From assembly GCF_000186465.1 (NCBI RefSeq), contig NZ_GL636091.1:1955849-2019848 (forward strand): 64,000 nucleotides of DNA, in the 5' to 3' direction. This document shows, piece by piece, positions 1 to 7,442 of the stretch. This stretch comes from Streptococcus australis ATCC 700641. GTDB lineage: Bacteria; Bacillota; Bacilli; Lactobacillales; Streptococcaceae. The notes below the pieces were generated by a model that saw nothing but the letters and a program-made list of their open reading frames with translations, was not told the DNA's origin and searched no databases. Within the stretch, counting starts at the first letter, position 1, and the number at the start of each line of letters is the position of its first letter. A program made the position numbers and the translations under genes.

Positions 1-194
1 GAGACATATTCACCAGATAGATCGATGGCTTTTTCCTTAGATGAAGACGAGGTCTTCGAGGTCTGATTGAACTCTTTTTGATGATCCGGTTGAATATTAG
101 AGCTAGAGTAGAGATAGACTCCTCCGATTAGAACTACTGCACTCACAAAAGCGATGATCATCCAAAGATATTTCTTATCTAATTTTTTGATCAT
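1..194 (-). CDS. Membrane-anchored extracytoplasmic protein, C-terminus beyond window
   Basis: The gene starts at an ATG on the minus strand and leaves the window at base 1, so only about 64 residues are visible. The start is set by a perfect AAGGAGGT ribosome site six bases upstream. The N-terminus is MIKKLDKKYLWMIIAF, one hydrophobic segment of about 18 residues with no Cys lipobox, then a Ser/Thr/Lys-rich linker (SNIQPDHQKEFNQTSKTSSS). This is the pattern of a signal-anchored protein with an outward-facing domain. The family cannot be assigned because that domain is outside the window. It is divergent from the DUF2975 gene to the right. Confidence 0.7.
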   Translation of the reverse strand, partial: MIKKLDKKYLWMIIAFVSAVVLIGGVYLYSSSNIQPDHQKEFNQTSKTSSSSKEKAIDLSGEYV

Positions 195-304
195 TTCAAT
201 ACCTCCTTGAAATGGTAGTTACCTAATAGTATACCTTAAATTCTATTTAAAGCAAACTTTGACTGAATTTCATAAACTTTTTATCGTTTTTCGATACTTT
301 TTTG

Positions 305-332
305 TTGACTTATTTTTTATAAGGAGTATACT
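305..332 (+). promoter_or_regulatory. SigA promoter of DUF2975/HTH pair
   Basis: TTGACT (305-310) and TATACT (327-332) are separated by 16 bases, upstream of the strong AAGGAGG site of the DUF2975 gene. It is a near-consensus housekeeping promoter. An HTH protein at the operon end could act here, but no clear operator palindrome was seen. Confidence 0.7.
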
Positions 333-369
333 ATAAGTGAAAAATAAATAAACTTCAAGGAGGCTTGCG

Positions 370-891
370 ATGAAAAACTCAAAAACCTTAAAAGATGTCA
401 TTGAAGTCTTAACGGCTTTCATTTACTTCTGTGGCTTTATGACCGTGGCCGCACTGGTCGTCCACCTGCTTTCCCGGATGGGAGTGTTTAAGGAGATCGT
501 TCAATCTGGACGCTTGTCCTTTGATGTGAACGGCATCCAGCTCTTCCCCAAACATCCGCACCCCCTCTGGCAATTGCTCTTTCCATTAGCCTCCAGTGCT
601 ATTTATATATTTCTTCTCATCACCATTCGTAGCTTCCTCCAAAATCTCTACCAAGAAAAGATCTTTTCTCACTCCAACATTGATCTTTGTAACCGGGCTT
701 GGAAGATCCTCTTGGTCTTGTCCTTTATGTCTGGCACACTTGAAACCAGTGGCAATGCTTATCTCCTTCCCTTCACCTTCCGATTGACCTTTAATACGGG
801 ACTTCTCCTTGCCGTCCCAATTGTCTGGGCCCTTGGCAAGATTTTAGAGAGAGGGATTGAAATCGCAGAAGAAAATGAGCTAACCATTTAA
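370..891 (+). CDS. DUF2975 family membrane protein
   Basis: A 173-residue protein with four predicted membrane segments, at roughly residues 10-35, 65-90, 110-130 and 138-158, and short loops. The size and its pairing with a small YozG-like HTH protein fit the DUF2975 family, which has no established biochemical function. AAGGAGG precedes the ATG, and the gene runs into the HTH gene 10 bases downstream, so the two are co-transcribed. By analogy with other membrane-protein/HTH pairs, the membrane protein may modulate the regulator; that is inference. Confidence 0.75.
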   Translation: MKNSKTLKDVIEVLTAFIYFCGFMTVAALVVHLLSRMGVFKEIVQSGRLSFDVNGIQLFPKHPHPLWQLLFPLASSAIYIFLLITIRSFLQNLYQEKIFSHSNIDLCNRAWKILLVLSFMSGTLETSGNAYLLPFTFRLTFNTGLLLAVPIVWALGKILERGIEIAEENELTI

Positions 892-901
892 GGAGGGTGC
901 C

Positions 902-1108
902 ATGATTATCGTCAATTTAGATGTCATGCTGGCCAAGCGAAAGATGAAATCCAATGAGCTAGCAGACAAAATCGGCATCACCACAGCCAACCTCTCCATC
1001 CTCAAAACAGGCAAGGCCAAAGCCATCCGCTTCACCACCCTTGAAGCCATCTGCAAAGAACTAGACTGCCAGCCTGGAGATATCCTGGAATACCGGCCAG
1101 ATGAATAG
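902..1108 (+). CDS. Small Cro/CI-type HTH regulator (YozG-like)
   Basis: A 68-residue protein that is almost entirely one XRE helix-turn-helix domain. The recognition region reads NELADKIGITTANLSILKTG, and the rest (ICKELDCQPGDILEY) is typical of the compact YozG group found next to DUF2975 genes. It presumably binds DNA as a dimer and may autoregulate the pair. AAGGAGG with good spacing supports the start. It ends just before a bidirectional terminator shared with metG. Confidence 0.85.
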   Translation: MIIVNLDVMLAKRKMKSNELADKIGITTANLSILKTGKAKAIRFTTLEAICKELDCQPGDILEYRPDE

Positions 1109-1125
1109 GACATGTATCGTCATAA

Positions 1126-1153
1126 GAAAAGCACTCCCGCTGGAGTGCTTTTC
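1126..1153. terminator. Bidirectional terminator between HTH gene and metG
   Basis: A perfect 12-bp stem (GAAAAGCACTCC, loop CGCT, GGAGTGCTTTTC) sits between the convergent HTH and metG genes. The arms provide A and T runs on both sides, so it can serve both directions. Confidence 0.85.
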
Positions 1154-1168
1154 ATCTATGTCTATCGT

Positions 1169-3160
1169 TTAGCCAATGATGCTTCCATTTGGTACAGATG
1201 GATCAACAGTTAAGACTGTTAATTGATCTCCGTATTCTGCGGAAAGAATCATGCCTTGGCTGACATATTTCTTCATCATTTTACGTGGTTTGAGGTTGGC
1301 CACGATTTGGAGTTTCTTGCCGACCAATTCTTGTTCATTTGGATAGAATTTCGCGATACCAGAAAGGATTTGACGGTCTTCGCCATCTCCTGCATCTAGG
1401 CGGAAGCGAAGCAATTTGTCTGATCCTTCGACGCGTTCCACTTCTTTGACTTCTGCTACACGGATTTCAACTTTGTCAAAGTCTTCAAATTTGATCTCAT
1501 CTTTTTCAGACTTGAGTTCCACTTCTTCTGGAATCCATTCTTTTTCTTGTGGTTTCCCAGCAGTCATTTGAGATTGGATGTAGGCAATTTCTTCTTCCAT
1601 GTCCAGACGTGGGAAGATTGGAGTTCCTTTGGCAACTACTGTGACATTTTCAGGGAATCCTGCTAAGTTCAAGTTTTCAAGATCAAAGTCCAAGCCCAAG
1701 CCAAGTTGTTCCATGATGGCGTTTGAGGTGTTCATCATGAATGGTTGGATCAAGTGAGCCATGACACGAAGGCTAGCTGCCAAGTGAGCCATGACCGCTG
1801 CCAATTGTTCCTTGTCACCATCTTCTTTAGCGAGGACCCAAGGCGCTGTCTCATCGATGTACTTGTTGGTCCGAGAGATGATGTTCCATACGGCTTCCAA
1901 AGCGCGTGGGTAATCAACCGCATTCATTTGCTTGTGGTATTCAGCGATGTTTTCTTCAACTACCTTAGCCAAATCAGCATCAAATGCAGTGACATTTTCG
2001 ACATAAGCTGGAACTTGGCCACCAAAGTATTTATTGATCATGGCTACCGTCCGGTTAAGGAGGTTTCCAAGGTCATTGGCCAATTCATAGTTGATGCGAG
2101 CCACATAATCTTCTGGTGTGAAGGTACCATCAGAACCAACTGGCAAACTGCGCATGAGGTAGTAACGAAGTGGATCCAAGCCGAAGCGTTCCACCAACAT
2201 TTCTGGGTAGATGACATTCCCTTTAGACTTAGACATCTTGCCGTCTTTCATGACAAACCAACCATGGCCAATCAAACGTTCTGGCAATTTGATATCCAAC
2301 ATCATGAGAAGGATTGGCCAGTAGATGGAGTGGAAACGAAGGATGTCTTTTCCGACCATGTGGAAGACGGTTCCGTTCCAGAACTTATCAAAGTTTTCAT
2401 GATCTTCTTGACCATATCCAAGAGCTGTCACATAGTTAAGAAGGGCATCAAACCAAACGTAGACAACGTGTCTAGGATTGGATGGAACCTGTACACCCCA
2501 GGTAAAGGTGGTCCGAGATACCGCCAAGTCTTCCAAGCCTGGCTCGATGAAGTTTTTCAACATTTCATTGAGACGGCCATCTGGCGTGATGAAATCCGGT
2601 TGAGATTTGAAAAATTCAACCAAGCGGTCTTGGTATTTGCTGAGGCGAAGGAAGTAAGATTCTTCAGAAACCCATTCTACTTCGTGTCCTGATGGGGCTA
2701 CCCCACCGATGACCTTGCCATTCTCATCACGGAATACCTCAGCCAATTGGCTTTCTGTAAAGAACTCTTCATCAGAGACTGAATACCAGCCAGAGTACTC
2801 ACCCAGGTAGATGTCGTCTTGCGCAAGCAAACGTTCAAAGACCTGAGCCACCACTTTTTCATGGTAATCGTCTGTCGTACGGATGAATTTATCGTATGAG
2901 ATATCGAGTAATTGCCAGAGTTCTTTCACTCCAACGGCCATCCCATCTACATAAGCTTGCGGCGTAATCCCAGCTTCTTCTGCTTTTTGCTGGATCTTTT
3001 GACCGTGCTCATCAAGACCAGTCAGGTAGAACACATCGTAGTTCATCATGCGCTTGTAACGAGCTAAGACGTCACAGGCAATGGTTGTATAAGCTGAACC
3101 AATATGCAATTTACCAGATGGGTAATAGATAGGGGTTGTGATGTAGAATGATTTTGTCAT
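1169..3160 (-). CDS. metG: Methionyl-tRNA synthetase
   Basis: Charges tRNA-Met with methionine for initiation and elongation. The class I signature HIGS is near residue 20 ([14 protein letters not shown]) and the KMSKS loop (KMSKSKGN) near residue 310. An anticodon-binding helical domain follows, and the last 110 residues are a tRNA-binding OB-fold (EP/Trbp111 type, KVEIRVAEV) used for dimerisation. The 663 residues match the usual Gram-positive length. A GGAAAAG site precedes the ATG. It is transcribed alone and ends at the terminator shared with the HTH gene. Confidence 0.97.
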   Translation of the reverse strand: MTKSFYITTPIYYPSGKLHIGSAYTTIACDVLARYKRMMNYDVFYLTGLDEHGQKIQQKAEEAGITPQAYVDGMAVGVKELWQLLDISYDKFIRTTDDYHEKVVAQVFERLLAQDDIYLGEYSGWYSVSDEEFFTESQLAEVFRDENGKVIGGVAPSGHEVEWVSEESYFLRLSKYQDRLVEFFKSQPDFITPDGRLNEMLKNFIEPGLEDLAVSRTTFTWGVQVPSNPRHVVYVWFDALLNYVTALGYGQEDHENFDKFWNGTVFHMVGKDILRFHSIYWPILLMMLDIKLPERLIGHGWFVMKDGKMSKSKGNVIYPEMLVERFGLDPLRYYLMRSLPVGSDGTFTPEDYVARINYELANDLGNLLNRTVAMINKYFGGQVPAYVENVTAFDADLAKVVEENIAEYHKQMNAVDYPRALEAVWNIISRTNKYIDETAPWVLAKEDGDKEQLAAVMAHLAASLRVMAHLIQPFMMNTSNAIMEQLGLGLDFDLENLNLAGFPENVTVVAKGTPIFPRLDMEEEIAYIQSQMTAGKPQEKEWIPEEVELKSEKDEIKFEDFDKVEIRVAEVKEVERVEGSDKLLRFRLDAGDGEDRQILSGIAKFYPNEQELVGKKLQIVANLKPRKMMKKYVSQGMILSAEYGDQLTVLTVDPSVPNGSIIG

Positions 3161-3268
3161 TTTCTTTTCCTTTCAAGGCTAATGAAACCTTATATACTAA
3201 CACCCCATTATATCATTTTTAGGAGGCCCTGAAAACCCAAAACCAGCTAGGATCTAAGGAAGACAAGC

Positions 3269-3293
3269 AAAAAAGCTGACCGAAGTCAGCTTT
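3269..3293 (-). terminator. Terminator downstream of gpmA, UUCG-type loop
   Basis: On the minus strand AAAGCTGAC, loop TTCG, GTCAGCTTT is followed by six T. This is a strong rho-independent terminator about 130 bases past gpmA and separates it from metG. Confidence 0.85.
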
Positions 3294-3323
3294 CTATTAT
3301 TGATAACGAATCCCGCTAGAATT

Positions 3324-3407
3324 GCCTCGCTTTTGCATTTCTAGGCTCGGGATAAAAATATCCACTGGATAAGCCTCGCTTTTTCGTTTTCAGGCTCGGG
3401 ATAAAAA
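3324..3407. repeat. Two tandem copies of a ~35-bp GC-containing repeat
   Basis: Two units begin GCCTCGCTTTT and end GGCTCGGGATAAAAA (3324-3358 and 3373-3407), 49 bases apart, with slightly different centres. They lie between the gpmA stop codon and its strong terminator, so they would be in the gpmA 3' UTR. Confidence 0.7.
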
Positions 3408-3423
3408 GGTCCCCCGGATCTTT

Positions 3424-4116
3424 TTATTTCCCAAGATAGTATTCAGACACTACGTTCAATTTTTCGTCAAATTCGAATACCAATGGTGGGAAGTTAGGGA
3501 TTTCCACATCCATGATTTCGTCGTCTGACAATTGTTTGATGTGTTTTACAAGGGCACGGATTGAGTTACCGTGAGCTCCTACGAATACATTTTTACCATC
3601 TTTAAGTGCTGGAGCGATTTTATCTTCCCAGAATGGAAGTGCACGTTCCAAAGTAACTTTCAAGTTTTCAGCATCTGGAATCACTGAATCGTCAAGTGAA
3701 GCGTAACGACGGTCAGTGTGTGCTGAGTGTTCATCATCACGGTCCATTGCAGGAGGCAATACATCGTATGAACGACGCCAGATGTGAACTTGTTCATCAC
3801 CAAATTGTTCAGCAGCTTCTGCTTTGTTTTTACCAGTCAAACCACCGTAGTGACGTTCGTTCAAGCGCCATGATTTTTCAACTGGAACCCACAATTGGTC
3901 AGCAGCTTCAAGAGCCAAGTTAGTAGTTTTGATCGCACGTTTCAATACTGAAGTGTAAGCTTGGTCAAATTCGATACCAGCTTCTTTGATCAATTTACCA
4001 GCGTCGATCGCTTGTTGTGTACCTTTTTCAGACAAATCAACATCAGCCCAACCAGTGAAAAGGTTAGCTTTGTTCCATTCAGACTCACCGTGGCGAGCAA
4101 AAACCAATTTTACCAT
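3424..4116 (-). CDS. gpmA: 2,3-bisphosphoglycerate-dependent phosphoglycerate mutase
   Basis: Interconverts 3- and 2-phosphoglycerate in glycolysis. The phosphohistidine signature ARHGESEWN is at residues 7-15, the second active-site region is ERHYGGL near residue 87, and the distal His is in [11 protein letters not shown] near residue 180. The 230 residues are standard for the family. AAAGGAGATCC precedes the ATG. It is monocistronic with a leader of about 100 bases containing a hairpin, and ends in a repeat plus a strong terminator. Such genes are highly expressed in streptococci. Confidence 0.97.
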   Translation of the reverse strand: MVKLVFARHGESEWNKANLFTGWADVDLSEKGTQQAIDAGKLIKEAGIEFDQAYTSVLKRAIKTTNLALEAADQLWVPVEKSWRLNERHYGGLTGKNKAEAAEQFGDEQVHIWRRSYDVLPPAMDRDDEHSAHTDRRYASLDDSVIPDAENLKVTLERALPFWEDKIAPALKDGKNVFVGAHGNSIRALVKHIKQLSDDEIMDVEIPNFPPLVFEFDEKLNVVSEYYLGK

Positions 4117-4176
4117 TTGATGGATCTCCTTTTATTTTCCGAGGTTCCCCTCGTTTATCTATTCTATTCTATTCTA

Positions 4177-4200
4177 CTAGATTTTGAGGGAAAAATCTAG
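4177..4200 (-). promoter_or_regulatory. Leader hairpin upstream of gpmA
   Basis: CTAGATTTT and AAAATCTAG form a 9-bp stem with a 6-base loop upstream of gpmA. It is followed on the minus strand by a tandem TAGAA repeat (about 4160-4180) and a weaker 5-bp hairpin near 4141-4153. It may stabilise the mRNA or influence transcription; nothing identifies a ligand. Confidence 0.4.
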
Positions 4201-4331
4201 TCTTAACAGAGCTAGATCGAAGATTTCGTGAAAATTTTATCAATTCTTTTTCATGGACATTTACAAGTCGCTCTCACCAAGTTCTAAATCCTGCCTCTTC
4301 CACCCTCTTTCCACAAGCCAGACTAAACAAA

Positions 4332-4351
4332 AAACCTCTAAAAAGAGGTTT
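4332..4351 (-). terminator. perR terminator
   Basis: AAACCTCT, loop of four bases, AGAGGTTT, with T-rich sequence beyond on the minus strand, directly after the perR stop codon. Confidence 0.8.
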
Positions 4352-4353
4352 GC

Positions 4354-4815
4354 TTACAATTGCTTCTTCTGGCATTCCGGACAAAGGCCATAAACTGTAG
4401 TTTGGCACTTGGTAATGACGTAGCCACTTTTTTCTCTCGCTTCTGCTCTCACGTCTGGAACTTCGATATCAATATCGTCAATCTTCCCACAAGACTCACA
4501 AATCAAATTCAAATGATCGTGTCCCATAAAGTCAAAGTAGGTCGTGGTATCATTGCGTACTTTTATTTCAGAGACAAAGCCTTCTTCAATGAGGACCTTA
4601 AGATTGTTATAAACGGTTGCTAGACTCATATTGGGAAAGGCAGGTTTCAAATCTTGGTAGATGGCATCGGCACTCGGATGTTCCTGACTTTTGACAAGAT
4701 AAGAAAGGACCGCACGACGCGTCTCTGTAATTCGTACAGATTTTTCGCGCAAGTGTTGCAATACATCTTCCACTTTTTCTTGTTGAACGGAATCGAGCCT
4801 TAAACAAGCTAGCAT
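4354..4815 (-). CDS. perR: Fur-family peroxide-responsive repressor PerR
   Basis: A metal-dependent repressor of peroxide defence genes. The N-terminal winged helix (residues ~20-85) contains SLATVYNNLKVL, the recognition helix of Fur/PerR proteins. The C-terminal dimerisation domain has two zinc-binding CxxC pairs (CESCG near 117, CPECQ near 146) and the metal-sensing HDH segment GHDHLNL near residue 105. The 153 residues fit streptococcal PerR. A GGGGAAAG site precedes the chosen ATG. A likely target, dpr, carries Per boxes at 36.8 kb in this window. Confidence 0.92.
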   Translation of the reverse strand: MLACLRLDSVQQEKVEDVLQHLREKSVRITETRRAVLSYLVKSQEHPSADAIYQDLKPAFPNMSLATVYNNLKVLIEEGFVSEIKVRNDTTTYFDFMGHDHLNLICESCGKIDDIDIEVPDVRAEAREKSGYVITKCQTTVYGLCPECQKKQL

Positions 4816-4901
4816 GGTCTTTCCCCTTTCTGTCTCTTCTTAAAAACTATTATATCACGAATACCAAAATTTGCCTAATTAGAATGTTTGTAAATAAGAA
4901 A

Positions 4902-5079
4902 AGAGGCTGGGACAAAAGTCCTAGCCTCTCAATTGTCTTTGGATTGTCGAGCAAGACGCAGTGGTTGAGTGGGCTCTACTACGCTGATTTCATCAGCTTT
5001 TAAAGCCCTACTCAACTGTGCGGAGGTGGGACGACGAAATCGAATTCTAACGAATTACCGATTTCTGTCCCACTCTCTT
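4902..5079. repeat. 178-bp structured repeat, copy 1
   Basis: 178 bases with only 7 differences from 17598-17775. Three hairpins are visible: a 12-bp stem at the left end (GGCTGGGAC with GTCCTAGCC), a central stem GTTGAGT with ACTCAAC, and a right-end long stem (GTGGGAC, GAAATCG with CGATTTC, GTCCCAC) followed by a T-rich tail. Both end hairpins look like outward-facing terminators. No coding capacity and no transposase. It lies between perR and a small membrane protein gene. Confidence 0.85.
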
Positions 5080-5092
5080 TTGTTTTCTATTC

Positions 5093-5248
5093 TTAACTTC
5101 CCCAATTAAGGATCCATCTCATAGTTCCTAGTAAGACTTTGACAAAGAGGAACATAAAGAAAAGTTCCGCAATAAACCAAAGACCTTTCAATAGATAAAT
5201 AATCGGCTTAATCATGAGCAGAACAAAGATTCCAACAATCCATCTCAT
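5093..5248 (-). CDS. 51-residue hydrophobic membrane peptide
   Basis: An unrecognised small ORF from an ATG at 5248 to a TAA at 5093. A GGAGGG ribosome site lies six bases upstream. The product begins MRWIVGIFVLLMIKPIIYLL and is mostly hydrophobic, with WRWI-type ends (GTMRWILNWGS at the C-terminus), suggesting one or two membrane helices. It lies between repeat copy 1 and hup. The good ribosome site and membrane-like composition argue that it is translated; function unknown. An alternative start is the next downstream Met at residue 12. Confidence 0.55.
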   Translation of the reverse strand: MRWIVGIFVLLMIKPIIYLLKGLWFIAELFFMFLFVKVLLGTMRWILNWGS

Positions 5249-5321
5249 GGTCCACCCTCCATTTCTCACTTTTTTCTATTATACTCCTATTTATAGGCCC
5301 TGTCTAGAAAGGACTCCAAAA

Positions 5322-5350
5322 CAAAAAATCCCTTCTAGCAAGCTAGAAGG
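5322..5350 (-). terminator. hup terminator
   Basis: CCTTCTAG and CTAGAAGG form a stem with a CAAG loop, followed by a T run on the minus strand, immediately after the hup stop codon. Confidence 0.85.
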
Positions 5351-5367
5351 AACTTTTATAATCACAA

Positions 5368-5643
5368 TTATTTAACTGCGTCTTTAAGAGCTTTACCAGC
5401 TTTGAATGCTGGAACTTTAGAAGCAGCGATTTTGATTTCTTTACCAGTTTGTGGGTTGCGACCTTTACGAGCTGCACGTTCACGAACTTCGAAGTTACCG
5501 AAACCGATCAATTGAACTTTTTCACCTTTTGAAAGGTATTCTGAAACAGCTGCAAATACAGCGTCTACTGCTGCTGCTGAGTCTTTTTTAGTCAATTCTG
5601 TAGCTTCTGCCACTTTTGCGATCAAATCTTGTTTGTTAGCCAT
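5368..5643 (-). CDS. hup: HU-type histone-like DNA-binding protein
   Basis: The nucleoid protein HU, which binds and bends DNA as a dimer. The 91 residues are the full HU fold: [20 protein letters not shown] at the N-terminus, and the DNA-clasping beta-arm signature [20 protein letters not shown] at residues ~47-66. In streptococci this is the single essential HU (HlpA). It has its own strong promoter, a TTTGGAGGA site and a strong terminator, consistent with an abundant protein. Confidence 0.97.
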   Translation of the reverse strand: MANKQDLIAKVAEATELTKKDSAAAVDAVFAAVSEYLSKGEKVQLIGFGNFEVRERAARKGRNPQTGKEIKIAASKVPAFKAGKALKDAVK

Positions 5644-5689
5644 TTAACAAATCCTCCAAATTTTTTTAGGTTTTACCCTTAACATCTCT

Positions 5690-5718
5690 ATCATATCTAA
5701 AAAATGCTTTTAGGTCAA
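5690..5718 (-). promoter_or_regulatory. hup promoter
   Basis: On the minus strand TTGACC (5713-5718) and TATGAT (5690-5695) are separated by 17 bases, upstream of hup. A typical SigA promoter. Confidence 0.75.
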
Positions 5719-5777
5719 GTACTAAACCTATTTTTATAAACTTTTATGTAGGAATAGATTCCTTTAATGACGGGCTT

Positions 5778-6611
5778 CTATGCAAATCGGACAAGAACTG
5801 CCCAAGCATCTTCACCAGTGTGAGTTTGAATGATCGAACCTGTTTCTAAAACAGAGATTGGAGTTGCAACAAAAGGCTGTAATTGCGCCTTCATTTGGTT
5901 AGCAAAGTCAGGTCCACCAGCATAGGAAATTCCTATCTCAGCGATTTCTTTACCGGATAATTCTTGCATCAACTCGTCCAACCATTTTTTAAAGGTCTTC
6001 TGTCCGCGTCCTTTGACAATCGGTTGCAGTTCATCGTTCTTCATTTCCATTACAACCCGAATATTCAAAAGGGAACTCAATAAACCAGTTACGCGGCCAA
6101 TCCGGCCTCCTTTAACCAGGTTTTCCAGTGTAGAAACTCCAATGTAGAGTCTAGATTTTTGCTTGACCTCTTCAATGCGGGCTACAATTTCCTCTACTCT
6201 AGCACCTTCTTGAGCCAGTTTCGCTGCTTCTACCACTTGGAACTTCATGGCCTGGTCCGTAAAGCTACTATCGATCACCGTTACATCTGCATTGGCTAAG
6301 GTAGCTCCTTGACGTGCAGCTTCCACTGTACCAGATAAGGCATGGGACATATGGATTGCAATAATTTGCGCACCTTCTTTAGCCAATCCTTCAAACGTTT
6401 CCGCAAACACACCTACTGGAGGTTGACTAGTCTTTGGAAGGTTTTTACTGGATTTCATCAACTGAAGGAATTCTCCTTCGGTTAATTCCGCATCTGAGTA
6501 GAGGACACCATCCACCATAACAGAGAGGGGAACGATGGTAATTCCGTATTTTTCAACAACTTCAGGCTCAATCGTTACGGATGAGTCTGTAACAATTTTT
6601 ACTTGTGACAT
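5778..6611 (-). CDS. DegV-family fatty-acid-binding protein
   Basis: A 277-residue DegV protein. The N-terminal domain begins [20 protein letters not shown], and a conserved block follows near residue 80 ([11 protein letters not shown]). The family binds a fatty acid between its two domains and, in Gram-positives, presents it to the FakA kinase (FakB role). Several paralogs usually exist in streptococci, so the lipid preference cannot be read here. An AGGA site precedes the ATG. It follows the phosphoesterase gene after an 83-base gap and is read in the same direction. Confidence 0.9.
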   Translation of the reverse strand: MSQVKIVTDSSVTIEPEVVEKYGITIVPLSVMVDGVLYSDAELTEGEFLQLMKSSKNLPKTSQPPVGVFAETFEGLAKEGAQIIAIHMSHALSGTVEAARQGATLANADVTVIDSSFTDQAMKFQVVEAAKLAQEGARVEEIVARIEEVKQKSRLYIGVSTLENLVKGGRIGRVTGLLSSLLNIRVVMEMKNDELQPIVKGRGQKTFKKWLDELMQELSGKEIAEIGISYAGGPDFANQMKAQLQPFVATPISVLETGSIIQTHTGEDAWAVLVRFA

Positions 6612-6694
6612 AACATTCCTACAATCTTTTCTTAGATATATCCATTCTATTATATCAAATTTTCTAGGCTTTTGTGGGACAAAGTCCTATTTAC

Positions 6695-7426
6695 TTAATC
6701 ATCGATAGCTGCAAATCCCTCATTGAGCAAAGCAACATCGGCCTTCATTCCACTTTCATCAAAGAGAATACCATGGAGGACGCCACCATAAACAGCTCCA
6801 CCATCCATACCAATCTTCCCATCTTCGGTCACCCAGAGTTTTTTGGTTCCAATCTTTTGATCCAAGAGATAGTGGACGGGAGTATGACCGAAAACAATGG
6901 TCTTTCCTGTCTGATTGGTCGCTTCATGGAAGGGTTGGCGGATCCAGACTTTCTGATAATCCGTCGTTTCGTGCCAATCAGGTAAGTTTAAGTCAAGGCC
7001 AGCATGCACAAAAATATAGTGTTCTGTTTCATAGACAAAAGGAAGCAAACGGATGAAAGCAACTAGGTCCCCACAAGTCTCTTGCACGCGCCGAGCATCC
7101 TCCACGCCATCTACTGGATCTGTGAGGGGACGACCAAGCAAAGAGTTAATCGTGGTATCACCACCATTTCGTCGGTAATGGTCGTAGCGTTCGGTCGGGT
7201 TATCAATCCAGGCTAAAAACATGTATTCGTGGTTCCCAGAAAGACAGATTGCCCCTTGCTGTTCGACAACATCTTTGACCAGTTCGATCACTCTACGACT
7301 ATCTTCTCCACGGTCTATCAGATCTCCGAGAAAAACCAACTGGGACTGACCATCCCAATGAGTCATCAGTTCCTCCAGCATACCTGCTTTTCCATGAATG
7401 TCTCCGACTACGAAATAGCTTCCCAT
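6695..7426 (-). CDS. Calcineurin-like metallophosphoesterase
   Basis: A 243-residue PPP-type phosphoesterase. The metal-binding motifs are in order: GDIHG at residues 8-12, GDLIDRG near 35, GNHE near 63, a His near 170 (VFGHTPVH) and the distal region. This resembles bacterial Ser/Thr protein phosphatase or bis(nucleosyl)tetraphosphatase-type enzymes; the substrate is not determined by sequence. It lies 16 bases after recN and is probably part of the argR-recN transcript. Confidence 0.85.
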   Translation of the reverse strand: MGSYFVVGDIHGKAGMLEELMTHWDGQSQLVFLGDLIDRGEDSRRVIELVKDVVEQQGAICLSGNHEYMFLAWIDNPTERYDHYRRNGGDTTINSLLGRPLTDPVDGVEDARRVQETCGDLVAFIRLLPFVYETEHYIFVHAGLDLNLPDWHETTDYQKVWIRQPFHEATNQTGKTIVFGHTPVHYLLDQKIGTKKLWVTEDGKIGMDGGAVYGGVLHGILFDESGMKADVALLNEGFAAIDD

Positions 7427-7442
7427 ATCAGTTCCTTTCTTT

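Noticed and set aside
1745..2692. 315-codon plus-strand frame opposite metG
   Set aside because: It is the antisense shadow of metG; no ribosome site, no recognisable motif, and the minus-strand reading is an unmistakable synthetase.
3324..3407. The gpmA 3' repeat as a CRISPR remnant
   Set aside because: Only two units, with variable centres and no spacer-like regularity or cas genes.
4879..4893. TTAGAATGTTTGTAA upstream of perR as a Per box
   Set aside because: The left half matches but the right half has two mismatches, and it cannot be placed confidently against a promoter.
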